DNA of 64,000 nt, taken from positions 1 through 64,000 of the forward strand of contig NZ_JACYUG010000016.1 of the NCBI RefSeq assembly GCF_014841615.1, in the 5' to 3' direction. Source of the DNA: Sphingomonas sp. CFBP 8760 (GTDB lineage Bacteria > Pseudomonadota > Alphaproteobacteria > Sphingomonadales > Sphingomonadaceae). The position numbers were made by a program, and so were the translations under genes. Positions 53,869 through 62,559 of the stretch are shown here, piece by piece. Position 1 is the stretch's first letter; the number at the start of each line of letters is the position of its first letter. Under the pieces are notes generated by a model. The model saw nothing but the letters and a program-made list of their open reading frames with translations. It had not been told where the DNA came from and did no database searches.

Positions 53869-54333
53869 ATGGACGCTGGACATATAGCCGATCTGGTAAG
53901 AGACCTGACGGACAGACTATCGGCCGTGGCTGGAGAATTCAGCGAACGAGCGGCCTCGGTAGCCGGTGGCTCGTCACAGATGGACGAGCCCGCTGCACCT
54001 CCGCAGTCTCCCAGAATCGATGCCGTGAGAGAGCTGATCGACCAGAGAAGACTTCGGCACCGGTTCCTGCCGTCCGAACTCTTCCACGAACCGGCCTGGG
54101 ACATGCTGCTGGTACTCTACGTATGCTGGCATGAGAACAGAGTGATCAACGTCAAGGCGCTCGTCGGGCTGGTGGGGGCGCCGGTCACCACCGGTCAGCG
54201 CTGGATAGATCACATGTCGAAGCTGGGTCTCGTGATCCGCACTGCGGACATGATCGACAGGCGTCGGATCGAAGTGTCGATCAGCGATACCGGCCGTCGA
54301 CTGCTCGAGCAGTATCTAGGCGAGATTGGCTAG
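53869..54333 (+). CDS. MarR-like winged-helix regulator
   Basis: 154 residues from ATG 53869 (MDAGHIADLVRDLTDRLSAV) with GGCCGGGGGG upstream. The N-terminal helix region is followed by a winged helix at about 75-150: AWDMLLVLYVCWHENRVINV, KALVGLVGAPVTTGQRWIDH (recognition helix), MSKLGLVIRTADMIDRRRIE and VSISDTGRRLLEQYLGEI (wing and dimer helix). The RRR-x-E-V-x-I-S-x-x-G pattern is that of MarR/PadR-type regulators. This N-terminally extended type is common in sphingomonads. The target is unknown; it is monocistronic. Confidence 0.75.
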   Translation: MDAGHIADLVRDLTDRLSAVAGEFSERAASVAGGSSQMDEPAAPPQSPRIDAVRELIDQRRLRHRFLPSELFHEPAWDMLLVLYVCWHENRVINVKALVGLVGAPVTTGQRWIDHMSKLGLVIRTADMIDRRRIEVSISDTGRRLLEQYLGEIG

Positions 54334-54584
54334 GGCTTGCTGTCGCCCGTCGACACGACGTGGTATCGCAAGACAAGCGACTTCCTGGCGGTGACTGCCG
54401 CGCGTGCTGTTGCAGGGTGGACGGTCCGACGTCCCCGGTCGACGGCGTGGCAAGCCCCGACACCGCATCGTGCCTGGGCTGCGGAAACGCCGTCCCGTCC
54501 TCTGCCGGACGGGACGTTCGAGCCGCCGAGCCACGCGATGGTCACCCCGGTAGCCAGGCCGATGAATGCCGCCGGTCGATCCAT
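54330..54584 (-). CDS. Possible small membrane protein
   Basis: An 84-residue frame from ATG 54584: MDRPAAFIGLATGVTIAWLG gives one hydrophobic helix; the remainder is Arg/Ala-rich. A GAGCGGG precedes the start. It overlaps the regulator end by four bases tail to tail. Composition beyond the helix is not convincing, so it may be chance. Confidence 0.25.
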   Translation of the reverse strand: MDRPAAFIGLATGVTIAWLGGSNVPSGRGRDGVSAAQARCGVGACHAVDRGRRTVHPATARAAVTARKSLVLRYHVVSTGDSKP

Positions 54585-54664
54585 CCCGCTCGTCTGGTCG
54601 GTTGTAGCTCCATGAACGATCCGGTCGAGCGCGTCGACGCCGCGCCAGCCGGACCGCGAATCCG

Positions 54665-54862
54665 CTACAGGCTGATTCCGCGTTTTGTCATCTGCTCGTG
54701 GACGATCTCGGTCAAAGCGGTATGCGGCATGTCTCTGAAGATGTCGGCCAGATCGAGAACGTCCTCGTCGTCAAGATTCCTGATGGATGTCTCGATCTCT
54801 GCAAGCCGTTCGACGGCACCACCAGCATGAGCAGCTATCCGCTTCCTTCGTCTCTTCAGCAT
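54665..54862 (-). CDS. Small helical hypothetical protein, 65 residues
   Basis: Starts at ATG 54862 after GGTGATACG. The product is basic at the N-terminus and acidic in the middle: MLKRRRKRIAAHAGGAVERL, AEIETSIRNLDDEDVLDLAD, IFRDMPHTALTEIVHEQMTK. It is helical throughout, with plausible coding composition and no known domain. It lies 270 bases downstream of the diguanylate cyclase on the same strand and could share its transcript. Confidence 0.5.
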   Translation of the reverse strand: MLKRRRKRIAAHAGGAVERLAEIETSIRNLDDEDVLDLADIFRDMPHTALTEIVHEQMTKRGISL

Positions 54863-55026
54863 CGTATCACCATTAGCATGAGGCGTTCACTCGGGGCAGG
54901 GGGTTTCCATCGTCGATCGGCCCCATGCGTCCATTCCGATCCGATCATGAGGTGCTTCACCGTTCGGTAACCACGCATGGCTATCACGGTCGCAGCAGCG
55001 GATTCGAGACGGTCTCCTCTGCGCCT

Positions 55027-55057
55027 CCGCCGGCCCCCCCCAAAAAACAGCCGGCGG
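55027..55057. other. GC-rich stem-loop downstream of the diguanylate cyclase
   Basis: Eight-base arms CCGCCGGC (55027-55034) and GCCGGCGG (55050-55057) flank a loop with C and A runs. Read on the minus strand the T run lies in the loop, not after the stem, so ordinary intrinsic termination is doubtful. It lies about 75 bases past the stop of the GGDEF gene. Confidence 0.35.
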
Positions 55058-55133
55058 GGGCTCATCGCGGTCCCTGAGCGCCGCAGGTCGACGACGAGCG
55101 GTGCCTCCCTGCCTCGGGCTGCCGCTCCTGACT

Positions 55134-56444
55134 CTATCCGACGTTCGGACGACTAACGGTGGAAGGCAGGCGGCAAGGCACGGTGGGCGTTGCGAAGCAT
55201 CGCGCGACGCCAGTCCCTGGATCGGTTCGTTTCCCGGCTATGCACGAGGCCGGTTCCACCGCGGGCGGAGAGTACGGGATGTCGATGGCCGTGCCGTCAG
55301 GACCCGACCATCCGGCAGTGACATTCGATGTTCGAGCCGGCGACGCCGTACCCTTGCGCTGTATCTTACGGGCACGAAGCGCGTCATCGGACCGTTTCAG
55401 CATCGTCCTGAGGTCGGTATCGATCGGCCATGGCCCGCTCGACCCCACGCTGGCGCCGACCACCAGCAGGTGGCCATCCAGCCGTAACGGCATCTGGAGG
55501 GCGGTCTCCAGCCGAAGCGCCCTTTCGACGACGTCGGCGTGCGAGCATACCATCGTCTGAACGTACACGAACTCGTCGCCGCCGATCCGGACGGTGACGT
55601 CGTCCTCCGTCAGCTCCGATCGCAGCCGACCGGCGAGCGCCTGAAGCAGCGCGTCGCCGGCCAGGTGGCCCAGCTGGTCGTTGATCGGCTTGAAGTCGTC
55701 CAGATCGACGTAGTGTACCGCGATCTGCCTGCTCTCCGGACCCGATCGCCGCAGCATGGCAAGCGTCTCGGACAGGGCCAGCCGATTCCCCAGGCCCGTC
55801 AGATGATCGCGCTGCGCCAGCTGGAGGGACGCCTCGCGGGTGGTCGCACCAGCATGCTGCGACTGGTTGCGCCGATCGATGCTTCGTAAGCCACCGGCCA
55901 GCAACGCTACAAGGCAGACCGCCGATACGATGTCCTCAGGGGTCGTCTGCCATCCGATCGCAATGGCGACGGGGCCCACGCTCAGGACCAGGCTGGGGAG
56001 GGCGATGAGCGGCCGCAGGGCCATCGTCGCCGCGACGCCTGCGGCGTAGCCCACGATCAGGATGGCGACCGGCGTGTGGAGATCGGGGGATGGCAACGTG
56101 ATCACGCGTGCGGCGAAGGCGCCTAGCATCGTGGCAAATCCGACGTAGAAGACGGCAAACGACCGTTCGAACCGGCGGGCGGCCGCTGCAGTCATCGCCT
56201 GCGCGTCGAAGCGCTGCCGACCTCTGAACATGATCAGCAGCCGACAGACGCTGAGCAGTACGCCAAGGATCGACATGACGGCAAGCGCATGGTCGCCGGT
56301 CCGGACCGTCGCCAGGGTTCCGACCAGCACGAACAGGCCGGTCATTATCGTCGCCGGAAGTCGCGTGGCGCATAGGCTGCCGACAAGTTCGAGGTACGTA
56401 CCGTCGGATAACGGTCGTCGGGCTGAACGATCCAACAGAAACAC
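55134..56444 (-). CDS. Diguanylate cyclase with N-terminal membrane domain
   Basis: 436 residues from ATG 56444. Hydrophobic segments fill residues about 30-190 in six or so helices (TIMTGLFVLVGTLATVRTGD, LAVMSILGVLLSVCRLLIMF, PVAILIVGYAAGVAATMALR, IVSAVCLVALLAGG). The GGDEF domain is at about 210-370: QRDHLTGLGNRLALSETLAM, AVHYVDLDDFKPINDQLGHL (metal Asp) and TVRIGGDEFVYVQTM (active site GGDEF). No RxxD inhibitory site is seen before GGDEF (AGRLRSEL follows the usual helix). The last 60 residues (TASPARTSNVTAGWSGPDG and on) look like read-through of non-conserved sequence. It makes cyclic di-GMP at the membrane. No EAL domain. Confidence 0.9.
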   Translation of the reverse strand: MFLLDRSARRPLSDGTYLELVGSLCATRLPATIMTGLFVLVGTLATVRTGDHALAVMSILGVLLSVCRLLIMFRGRQRFDAQAMTAAAARRFERSFAVFYVGFATMLGAFAARVITLPSPDLHTPVAILIVGYAAGVAATMALRPLIALPSLVLSVGPVAIAIGWQTTPEDIVSAVCLVALLAGGLRSIDRRNQSQHAGATTREASLQLAQRDHLTGLGNRLALSETLAMLRRSGPESRQIAVHYVDLDDFKPINDQLGHLAGDALLQALAGRLRSELTEDDVTVRIGGDEFVYVQTMVCSHADVVERALRLETALQMPLRLDGHLLVVGASVGSSGPWPIDTDLRTMLKRSDDALRARKIQRKGTASPARTSNVTAGWSGPDGTAIDIPYSPPAVEPASCIAGKRTDPGTGVARCFATPTVPCRLPSTVSRPNVG

Positions 56445-56708
56445 GCCTGGCCCCTACGATAAAACCGTAAATGGATCATTTCCGATCGCATCCGATCCGG
56501 CGACCACCGCCTGCGATGCCGAGTGGAAGCCGGTTTCCGTCATCCCGTCCGGAAAGCCATGGAGAGCGAGACGATGACCGGCCGTTCCGACGTCCGGCGG
56601 AATGAAAGGAGCGATAGTCCGGCACGAGCGCCATCGAAGCGGCTCGACGCGATACCGGGGCGTGGCATTCAGTCGAGGACGGGACATCCCGTCATCTTCC
56701 TGGGAAAA

Positions 56709-57444
56709 TTAATGTGGCGGACCTGGCCATGCAGGCTTCATATCGAGATAATCGCCGTCGAAGCCTCCGACCCTCGCCAGTCTCGCTCGGTCGGGCAGTT
56801 GGATACGCCGGCCTTTTCGAACGACGAGCCCTGTTTTCGTCCAGCTGCTTCGTCATGCGGTTAACGTGTGCCGCCGTGAGGCCGAGGATGTCGCCCATCT
56901 GCTCCTGCGTCAGTGGCAGTTCGTAGCTCTTGCCGATGGCCGGACCAGCCGCGTTGGATCGTGCAGCAAGCTCGCAGATCAGATGAGCGACGCGGGCGAG
57001 AGCCAGCCGCCTGCCCATGTCGAGCAGCCATTCGCTGCTGATCGGGGCATCGGTCAGCGTCGTAATCAGGATGGACCTGGAGACGGACGGTCGAGCTGCC
57101 ATCAGATCACAGAAGACATCTCGAGGAATGACGGCGGCTTCACCGGCGGTCAGAGCCTGCGAGCCGTGATCCACCCGATCGAGGAGCAGGCATGTCCACT
57201 ATATGGCGTCGCCAGGCATGCGGATCGCGACGATCTGGCGACCGCCATCGCTGGCGACCTTGTACTTGTGCACGTACCCCGACAGCAGGACGAGGTGTTC
57301 GTGCGTCGGGTCACCTTTCCGGGCGAGATGCTCGCCCATCTTCATCGTCCGGCGGACGAAGGGTGGCTCATCGACAGCGCGACGATCGTCGTCGCTCAGC
57401 TTCGCATGGCGGCCGAGCTGACGAACCATTGCTTGCAGGCGCAT
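56709..57444 (-). pseudogene. Crp/Fnr-family regulator with one in-frame stop and one frameshift
   Basis: The start segment MRLQAMVRQLGRHAKLSDDD and cNMP-binding fold EHLARKGDPTHEHLVLLSGY, VHKYKVASDGGRQIVAIRMP are followed by a TAG (57199-57201). In the same frame come TCLLLDRVDHGSQALTAGEA, AVIPRDVFCDLMAARPSVSR and the HTH ELPLTQEQMGDILGLTAAHV, NRMTKQLDEN. After DEN the frame shifts by one base; the natural end GLVVRKGRRIQLPDRARLAR, VGGFDGDYLDM continues in another frame to a TAA at 56709. Sphingomonad Crp/Fnr proteins of this class are about 245 residues, and this remnant accounts for the whole length. It is inactive. An intact relative lies at 63.0 kb. Confidence 0.9.
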
Positions 57445-57519
57445 GTCTGAAACGTTCTTCCTCCCCTGTCATGGTCTCGCCTGAGGACCGGCCTGTGGCT
57501 CCTCATCATAACGGCCTGT

Positions 57520-58469
57520 ATGAGCGCGGACGAACCGGTGGTATGGTACGAAGGCGCAGGCACCGGCGACCGGCGTTGGCTGCATGCCGACGAGCGCGGC
57601 TCGGTGGTCGCGGTGACCAACGGTGGCGGCGCTGCCGTCGCGATCAACACCTATGACGAATACGGCATCCCCGGCGCCGGCAACCAGGGCCGCTTCCAGT
57701 ACACCGGCCAGAAGTGGATGCCAGAACTCGGCCTCTACGACTACAAGGCCCGCATGTACTCGCCCACCCTGGGCCGCTTCATGCAGACCGATCCCATCGG
57801 TTACGGCGATGGCATGAACTGGTACAACTACGTCGGTGGGGATCCCGTGAACCACAAAGATCCAATGGGACTTCAAGCTTGTGGCACAGTGTATGTGCCA
57901 AATTCCGTTTACAAGGGCTTCAGTAATGGGAGTTTCCAATACGTTGGATCTGACCCATACAGAGGACATACGGAAAGTTTCTGTATTCCGGGTATCGATG
58001 ATCAGCCCCAGTATGACGGTGGGGGGGGGGAGCTGGATACTACCCGCCACCACCCGATAAATCCCCTTTGCAATCTCCGCCACAGAATATGCAGCCCGTG
58101 GTGTGCCCGATCGCCTATACACCGCAAGGTGATACCAAGGGCGAGAACCCACGTCCAGCTTCAGGGCGATACAACACCGATCTACCTGGGGGCTTTCAGG
58201 ACGCTTGGAAGGTGTTCTCTGGCCTCAGCCGACTTGCGGGTGAGCCTAGCTACACCATCGTTCCAAACCCCAGCTTCAGTAACGCGACGACGCTTGCGGT
58301 ATCTCAACCGGGTGGATCAGTCAGGCTGCGTATCGGGGTAGATTACTCAGGTGGCGCGAGGGTTGGATTTTCGCCGCGTATCGACATCAAGGCTGGAACC
58401 TTTGATCTTAACGTAGCAGAGACGATCCACTTCACTGGTGGAAAGGGGAACATGTGTCCGACGCCGTAA
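57520..58469 (+). pseudogene. RHS-repeat C-terminal fragment with toxin tip, frame broken at a G10 tract
   Basis: The first part is the conserved RHS core end: ADERGSVVAVTNGGGAAVAI, NTYDEYGIPGAGNQGRFQYT, GQKWMPELGLYDYKARMYSP and TLGRFMQTDPIGYGDGMNWY, then NYVGGDPVNHKDPMGL, after which the variable tip begins. At the ten G (58021-58030) the frame runs into a dead reading. With a one-base change in the tract it continues GAGYYPPPPDKSPLQSPPQN, NMQPVVCPIAYTPQGDTKGE, GRYNTDLPGGFQDAWKVFSG, VRLRIGVDYSGGARVGFSPR and FDLNVAETIHFTGGKG to a TAA at 58467. The 5' part of the RHS protein is absent. The tip overlaps a candidate immunity gene. The tip activity is unknown. Confidence 0.85.
58021..58030. repeat. 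G10 homopolymer at the RHS tip frameshift
   Basis: Ten consecutive G, the exact place where the RHS reading frame switches. Homopolymers of this length slip during replication, and also during sequencing. Confidence 0.9.
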
Positions 58470-58876
58470 ACCCGATCGATTTTATCGATGCGAAAAGAAT
58501 ATACGTTCCAGACGCCACTGACTGTGTAGTGGATGCCTTCGTTGTAGAGGGTAGCTCTGGAAACCGGTATTCTCTAATAGCGTTACTGGGCGAGGACACG
58601 AAACTAGGCGAAGAGTTTTTCGTGTTGCATCGTGAAGAAGCTACTGACGTAGCTCTTCCAAATGGAGGGGTGTGGAAGAACGTTGATGCACAGCGCACTG
58701 TGGTAAATACAGTCTACAAATCACGGTTAAGCGAGCAATACAAAGTCTTTCAAGAGTTTAATAGTGCTAGTTTTTCATGTGGTAGTGAGACGGTTTTGGT
58801 TGGCAGACGTGCTGACGACTTCGGTATAGAAAAAATGCATATTGTCGTTCGGACGGATGCCCCGAGGGGCGTTTAG
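58454..58876 (+). CDS. Candidate immunity protein for the RHS tip
   Basis: 140 residues from GTG 58454, overlapping the natural end of the RHS tip by 16 bases. Base composition is AT-richer than neighbours, as is usual for RHS tip/immunity DNA. The product is soluble and acidic: DFIDAKRIYVPDATDCVVDA, FVVEGSSGNRYSLIALLGED, EEFFVLHREEATDVALPNGG and FQEFNSASFSCGSETVLVGR. It is mixed beta-strand and helix with no known family recognised. The size and coupled position right behind an RHS tip make immunity the best guess. It is intact, although the toxin as annotated is out of frame and lacks its N-terminal shell-forming part. Confidence 0.7.
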   Translation: MSDAVNPIDFIDAKRIYVPDATDCVVDAFVVEGSSGNRYSLIALLGEDTKLGEEFFVLHREEATDVALPNGGVWKNVDAQRTVVNTVYKSRLSEQYKVFQEFNSASFSCGSETVLVGRRADDFGIEKMHIVVRTDAPRGV

Positions 58877-59428
58877 CTAGATCGCCATCCCCACGGCCTT
58901 GACGGTCGCTGGGGTGGCGGTCGCCATGTCGGGCGCTTTCATTGTCTCGTCGATCGCGCCGACCTGTGCGCCGTCACGGATACCGAGTGCCTCGATGAGG
59001 CTGGCGCGGTTGTCTGTATAGACGGCCGCGCCTTGTCGGGCGCGACTGATCTCGACGTAGATGGAGCGGGCATCGATGGTGTTGGCGCGGAACGCTTCGA
59101 GGTGTGTCAAGACCCGATCGCACGTAGCCCCCTGCGCGGAATGGATGGTCCGCACCCACCCGGCCGGATATGCCGATCTGCGAGGTGGGCGAGGTCGAGC
59201 ATCTCGCGCCGCCCGTCCTCGCCTGCGACGACCATGCTGGACCCTTTCGGGTCGATCGCGACCACCTCGGCGGTCTGTCCGTTGAGCCGATCGGCGCGAT
59301 AGTTGTTGCGGGTGAACTGCACCCGGTCGCCGGCGCGGAACTCCTGCGCGACCTCGGTGAACGCCTCGGCGACATCGGCACCCCAGCGCGCGGGCTGCCA
59401 GTCGACGGTCTTCGGCTCGGCGCGCTGC
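58877..59428 (-). pseudogene. C-terminal remnant of a MobF (TrwC/TraA-type) relaxase-helicase
   Basis: In one frame: AEPKTVDWQPARWGADVAEA, EFRAGDRVQFTRNNYRADRL, NGQTAEVVAIDPKGSSMVVA and LADRHIRPG. A one-base frameshift near 59158 follows, then RTIHSAQGATCDRVLTHLEA, FRANTIDARSIYVEISRARQ, AAVYTDNRASLIEALGIRDG and AQVGAIDETMKAPD. The HSAQGAT and YVEISRAR segments are helicase motifs V/VI of conjugative relaxase-helicases of the TrwC/TraA class. The relaxase part and most of the helicase are missing because the IS481 copy at 59433 cuts the gene. It is evidence that the replicon was once conjugative or mobilisable. Confidence 0.88.
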
Positions 59429-59944
59429 CTAGGTGTTTAGTCCCGGCATCTGGTGGATCGGGTCGACGATGAACCGGTCTGGCTCTGACGTCCAGATCTT
59501 GGCGATGTATTCGTAGGGTGTGAGACCGCTGAGCGTCTTGAGCCGGCGGGCAAAGTTATAGGCGGCCATGAAGTCGGCGAGGTGCGTCCGGAGCTGATCG
59601 TGGCTCTCGTAGTGGAAGCGTTTGACGGTCGCCTCCTTGATGGTGCGGTTCATCCGTTCGACCTGGCCGTTGGTCCAGGGGTGGTTCGGTTTGGTCAGCC
59701 GGTGCTCGATGTCGTTTGCTTCGCAGATCATGTCGAACCGCATCTGCCGTGACCAGGCGGTGTTACGGTTGCGCGGCTGCTCGGCAAACTGGATGCCATT
59801 GTCGGTCAGGATCGTGTGGATTCGGTAAGGCACGGCTTTCAGCAGGTGTTCGAGAAACTCCCAGGCTGTTCGTCGATCAGCCTTGTCGACCAGCTGGGTG
59901 ACCGCGAACTTGCTGGTGCGGTCGATGCCGACGAACAGGTACAG

Positions 59945-59963
59945 CCCTTCGACAGGCTCAGGA
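59945..59963 (-). repeat. Short sphingomonad-type dispersed repeat, copy 1
   Basis: CCCTTCGACAGGCTCAGGA on the plus strand. The same motif is, to my knowledge, dispersed in many sphingomonad genomes. It sits inside the transposase frame and shifts it. Confidence 0.8.
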
Positions 59964-60381
59964 GGGCCTTGCCTTCGGCGGTCTGCACCTCGGCAATATC
60001 GATGTGAAAGAAGCCGATGGGATAACGCTTGAAGCGCTGACGCTTCGGTTTGTCGCCCTCGATATCCGGCAGGCGGGATATGCCGTGCCGCTGGAGGCAA
60101 CGATGCAGGGCTGAGCGGGTCAGGTGCGGGATCGACGGCTGCAAGGCGTAGAGGCAGTCGTCGAGAGGCAGCAATGTGTGGCGCCGGAACGCCACTACCA
60201 TTGCCTCTTCAGCCTCGGACAAGGTCGTTGAATGAGGGGCCTTCGGCCCGGTCTTCAAATCCTCGACGGTTGCTCTCTTGCGCCACTTCGCGACTGTCTT
60301 CGGGTTGATCCCCAACTCACGGCTCAGCGTCGCGAGCGAAGCTTGCGATCGCTGTATTGCTGCTCGGACGGCGTGCGTGGT

Positions 60382-60400
60382 CCCTTCGGCAGGCTCAGGA
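60382..60400 (-). repeat. Short sphingomonad-type dispersed repeat, copy 2
   Basis: CCCTTCGGCAGGCTCAGGA, 18 of 19 bases identical to copy 1 and in the same orientation, also inside the transposase frame, near its start. Confidence 0.8.
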
Positions 60401-60653
60401 CAGGCGTGGCGCTCCCGTGACGAACTTGTCCCATGCGGCTTCCTTCCATTCCAACGAAGGGATTGCACCATCAAACCGTGGGATCAAACACCTAGCTGGC
60501 ACGTCGCCGCCAACCTCCTATCTGGAACAGCAAAACGCCATATCCTCGATCAGCACGATTGCTTGGCGCTCATCGTCAATGTGCATTCGGGCGGCAAAAG
60601 CGTCTTGCTGGGGCTGAGCTTCGTACCTTGTATATAGCGCAAAGGGTACGGCG

Positions 60654-61736
60654 ATGGACGGCAGACTCCCGAGGCGATCTGCGAGCGCAATAATTGCGGC
60701 ATTGCTCTGCTTCCCCAGTGTCGCTGAGGCGCACGTGAAATGGTTTTGCGGACCCATCGACGGCTCGGCACCACCAAGGCCCTTTGTCCAGGTCGTGACG
60801 CCGTTCTTCCTTGAGTTGCTCGCCGTGTTCCTCGGCCTCGTCATCATTGGTGCAATGATCGATGCCTTGATCGCGCGCTTTGCCGGAACACCGATCGTCC
60901 CCATCGATCGCGCCGCGATGCTGAGCGATCCGCTCGTGCGGCTTGGCGTCGCACTGTACGGCTTATGCCTGTGGGGTAATCTTGCCGTCGTCATGTGGGC
61001 GGATTCAGCTAGCGGATCGGTCCTGACACCGGATTTGTACGGGGCCGATCGCATGGTCGGCTACGTGCAGCTGGCAATGGCGGCAACGGTCCTGATCCCG
61101 CGGCTGTCGATCATCGCGGCAGCGGCGCTCGTCAGTTTATACGCGATGGGGGTCGCGAAGTTCGGCCTGTTCTACATGATCGACTATCTCTTCTTTCTCG
61201 GGCTTGCCGCCTACATCGCATTGAGCGATCCGCGGCTCGGCCGGTTCTCCGTTCATCATTTCCGCGTATCCATCCTCATTGGATCGCTCAGCCTGAGCCT
61301 CATGTGGACGGCGGTGGAGAAGTTCCTGTTTCCACAATGGACGATTGCCGTATTATTGCTTCATCCCGGCGTCACCGCCGGGCAATCATTCCCCACCGTC
61401 GCTACCATCGCCGGGTTTGTCGAGTTCTCCCTGGCTTTCTATCTGCTGACCGGCCGGGAGATACTCGGCCGGGTCGGAGGGGTGTTGCTGGGGATCGTGT
61501 TCATCGCCGCGATGCCGGAGTTCGGCATGCTCGATGTCGTCGGCCACATTCCCGTCCTTCTGATCCTATTGGTTGCGCTGATTACCGGCGAGACGCCATT
61601 GCAGACCCTGTCGCGTGGGAGCCAACCTGGCATCTTGATCTCCGGGTGGAGGGTGGGCCTCGCCTATATCACCGTGCTGTCGATGCTTATGGGACTCTAC
61701 TACGGGTTACATGCTTTGTCGGTTCGGCTGAGCTGA
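60654..61736 (+). CDS. Polytopic inner-membrane protein of unknown function
   Basis: 360 residues from ATG 60654. An N-terminal signal-like helix (SASAIIAALLCFPSVAEAHV) is followed by about eight membrane segments, for example FFLELLAVFLGLVIIGAMID, LIPRLSIIAAAALVSLYAMG, GLFYMIDYLFFLGLAAYIAL, FSVHHFRVSILIGSLSLSLM, FPTVATIAGFVEFSLAFYLL and GHIPVLLILLVALITGETPL. The start AHVKWFC contains His and Cys that might bind metal. The arrangement recalls DoxX-like or YndB-type membrane proteins but I cannot name a family. It is convergent with the ECF sigma factor gene, so it is not in its operon. Likely intact. Confidence 0.75.
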   Translation: MDGRLPRRSASAIIAALLCFPSVAEAHVKWFCGPIDGSAPPRPFVQVVTPFFLELLAVFLGLVIIGAMIDALIARFAGTPIVPIDRAAMLSDPLVRLGVALYGLCLWGNLAVVMWADSASGSVLTPDLYGADRMVGYVQLAMAATVLIPRLSIIAAAALVSLYAMGVAKFGLFYMIDYLFFLGLAAYIALSDPRLGRFSVHHFRVSILIGSLSLSLMWTAVEKFLFPQWTIAVLLLHPGVTAGQSFPTVATIAGFVEFSLAFYLLTGREILGRVGGVLLGIVFIAAMPEFGMLDVVGHIPVLLILLVALITGETPLQTLSRGSQPGILISGWRVGLAYITVLSMLMGLYYGLHALSVRLS

Positions 61737-61790
61737 TCTCGGTCTGTCGCCTCGGCATAAGGTGATGGAATCAGATGCCAGCTGGCCGGA

Positions 61791-62405
61791 TCATGGCTGG
61801 CTCCGCATCGTTGCTGAACGAATTTCCATGCACGTCTTGAGCTGTTGGAGGCCGCGCCGTACCCAGCTCTTGGCCGTTCCTAGCGGCACTCCTGCCCGGT
61901 CAGCAACTTCGACGTAGGTCAGACCATCGTAGAAAGCGCTGAGGATCGCACTCTGCGACTGAGTGGACAGTTCGGAGATACAATCGAGCAGCGTCTGGTG
62001 CTCGATTGCCGCGAGCAGCCTTGCTTCGGCATTCGGGGCAAGCTCGGCGATATCGGATGCATCCTCCAGCGGATCAGCACGACGCCTGTCTTGCGCGCGC
62101 TGCCAGTCGATCGCGCGATTCCGGGCGATCATGGCAAGCCACGTGATCGGACTCGATCCTCTCGGCTCCCATGCGCCCGCCCGGCGCCAAACGACGAAAT
62201 ATCCCTCATGCAGCACGTCCTCTGCGGCTTCCCGATTACCGCAGATGCGAAGCGTGATGCCGAACAGCTTTGCTGCAGTCAGGCGATAAAGCTCCTGAAA
62301 GGCCGCATGATCTTCGGCACCGACCCGGACGAGCATCTCGGTCAGATAAGCGCGGGCATTATCAGCTGTATCGGTCCTGCTCACCGCGCGGTGACTTAAC
62401 GCCAC
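61791..62405 (-). CDS. ECF-subfamily RNA polymerase sigma factor
   Basis: 204 residues from GTG 62405. Sigma2: AAFQELYRLTAAKLFGITLR, ICGNREAAEDVLHEGYFVVW, SPITWLAMIARNRAIDWQRA. Sigma4: LLDCISELSTQSQSAILSAF, YDGLTYVEVADRAGVPLGTA, KSWVRRGLQQLKTCME. The spacing and sequence resemble the SigK-type ECF group that usually has an anti-sigma factor gene (RskA-like) directly downstream. Here none follows: the next gene downstream (60654-61736) is on the other strand. The anti-sigma partner was either lost or lies elsewhere. Confidence 0.9.
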   Translation of the reverse strand: MALSHRAVSRTDTADNARAYLTEMLVRVGAEDHAAFQELYRLTAAKLFGITLRICGNREAAEDVLHEGYFVVWRRAGAWEPRGSSPITWLAMIARNRAIDWQRAQDRRRADPLEDASDIAELAPNAEARLLAAIEHQTLLDCISELSTQSQSAILSAFYDGLTYVEVADRAGVPLGTAKSWVRRGLQQLKTCMEIRSATMRSQP

Positions 62406-62559
62406 GCGACGTGCTGGCCAAGGGCAGGGTCACCTACCAACGCGGCCCTTTATGTCGAGCATCTTCTGAGTTTTGGACGCATCGTATGTCGCTACTTTTG
62501 CAACAGCGGAAAGACAGGGGTGGGCGGAAAGCAGCTTGGCTACTTTCGGGCGCTAATTA

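Larger units (their letters stand above)
59429..60434 (-). pseudogene. IS481 transposase broken by two short-repeat insertions
   Basis: From ATG 60434 the start reads MGQVRHGSAT and then enters the first repeat (60382-60400), after which the true frame is THAVRAAIQRSQASLATLSR, ELGINPKTVAKWRKRATVED (HTH), RYPIGFFHIDIAEVQTAEGK (first catalytic Asp). The second repeat (59945-59963) follows, then in a third frame LYLFVGIDRTSKFAVTQLVD, HTILTDNGIQFAEQPRNRNT (second Asp) and PNHPWTNGQVERMNRTIKEA (Glu). The stop TAG uses the CTAG target site. Each insertion changes the frame by 2 modulo 3. The transposase is inactive in this copy. Confidence 0.88.
59433..60491. mobile_element. IS481-family insertion sequence, about 1.06 kb
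   Basis: The ends are GTGTTTAGTCCCGG on the left and, read inward from the right, GTGTTTGATCCCAC: imperfect inverted repeats. The element is flanked by CTAG on both sides (59429-59432 and 60492-60495), a four-base target duplication typical of IS481 members that insert into CTAG. It carries one transposase gene on the minus strand, which is broken. It interrupts the relaxase remnant. Confidence 0.9.
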
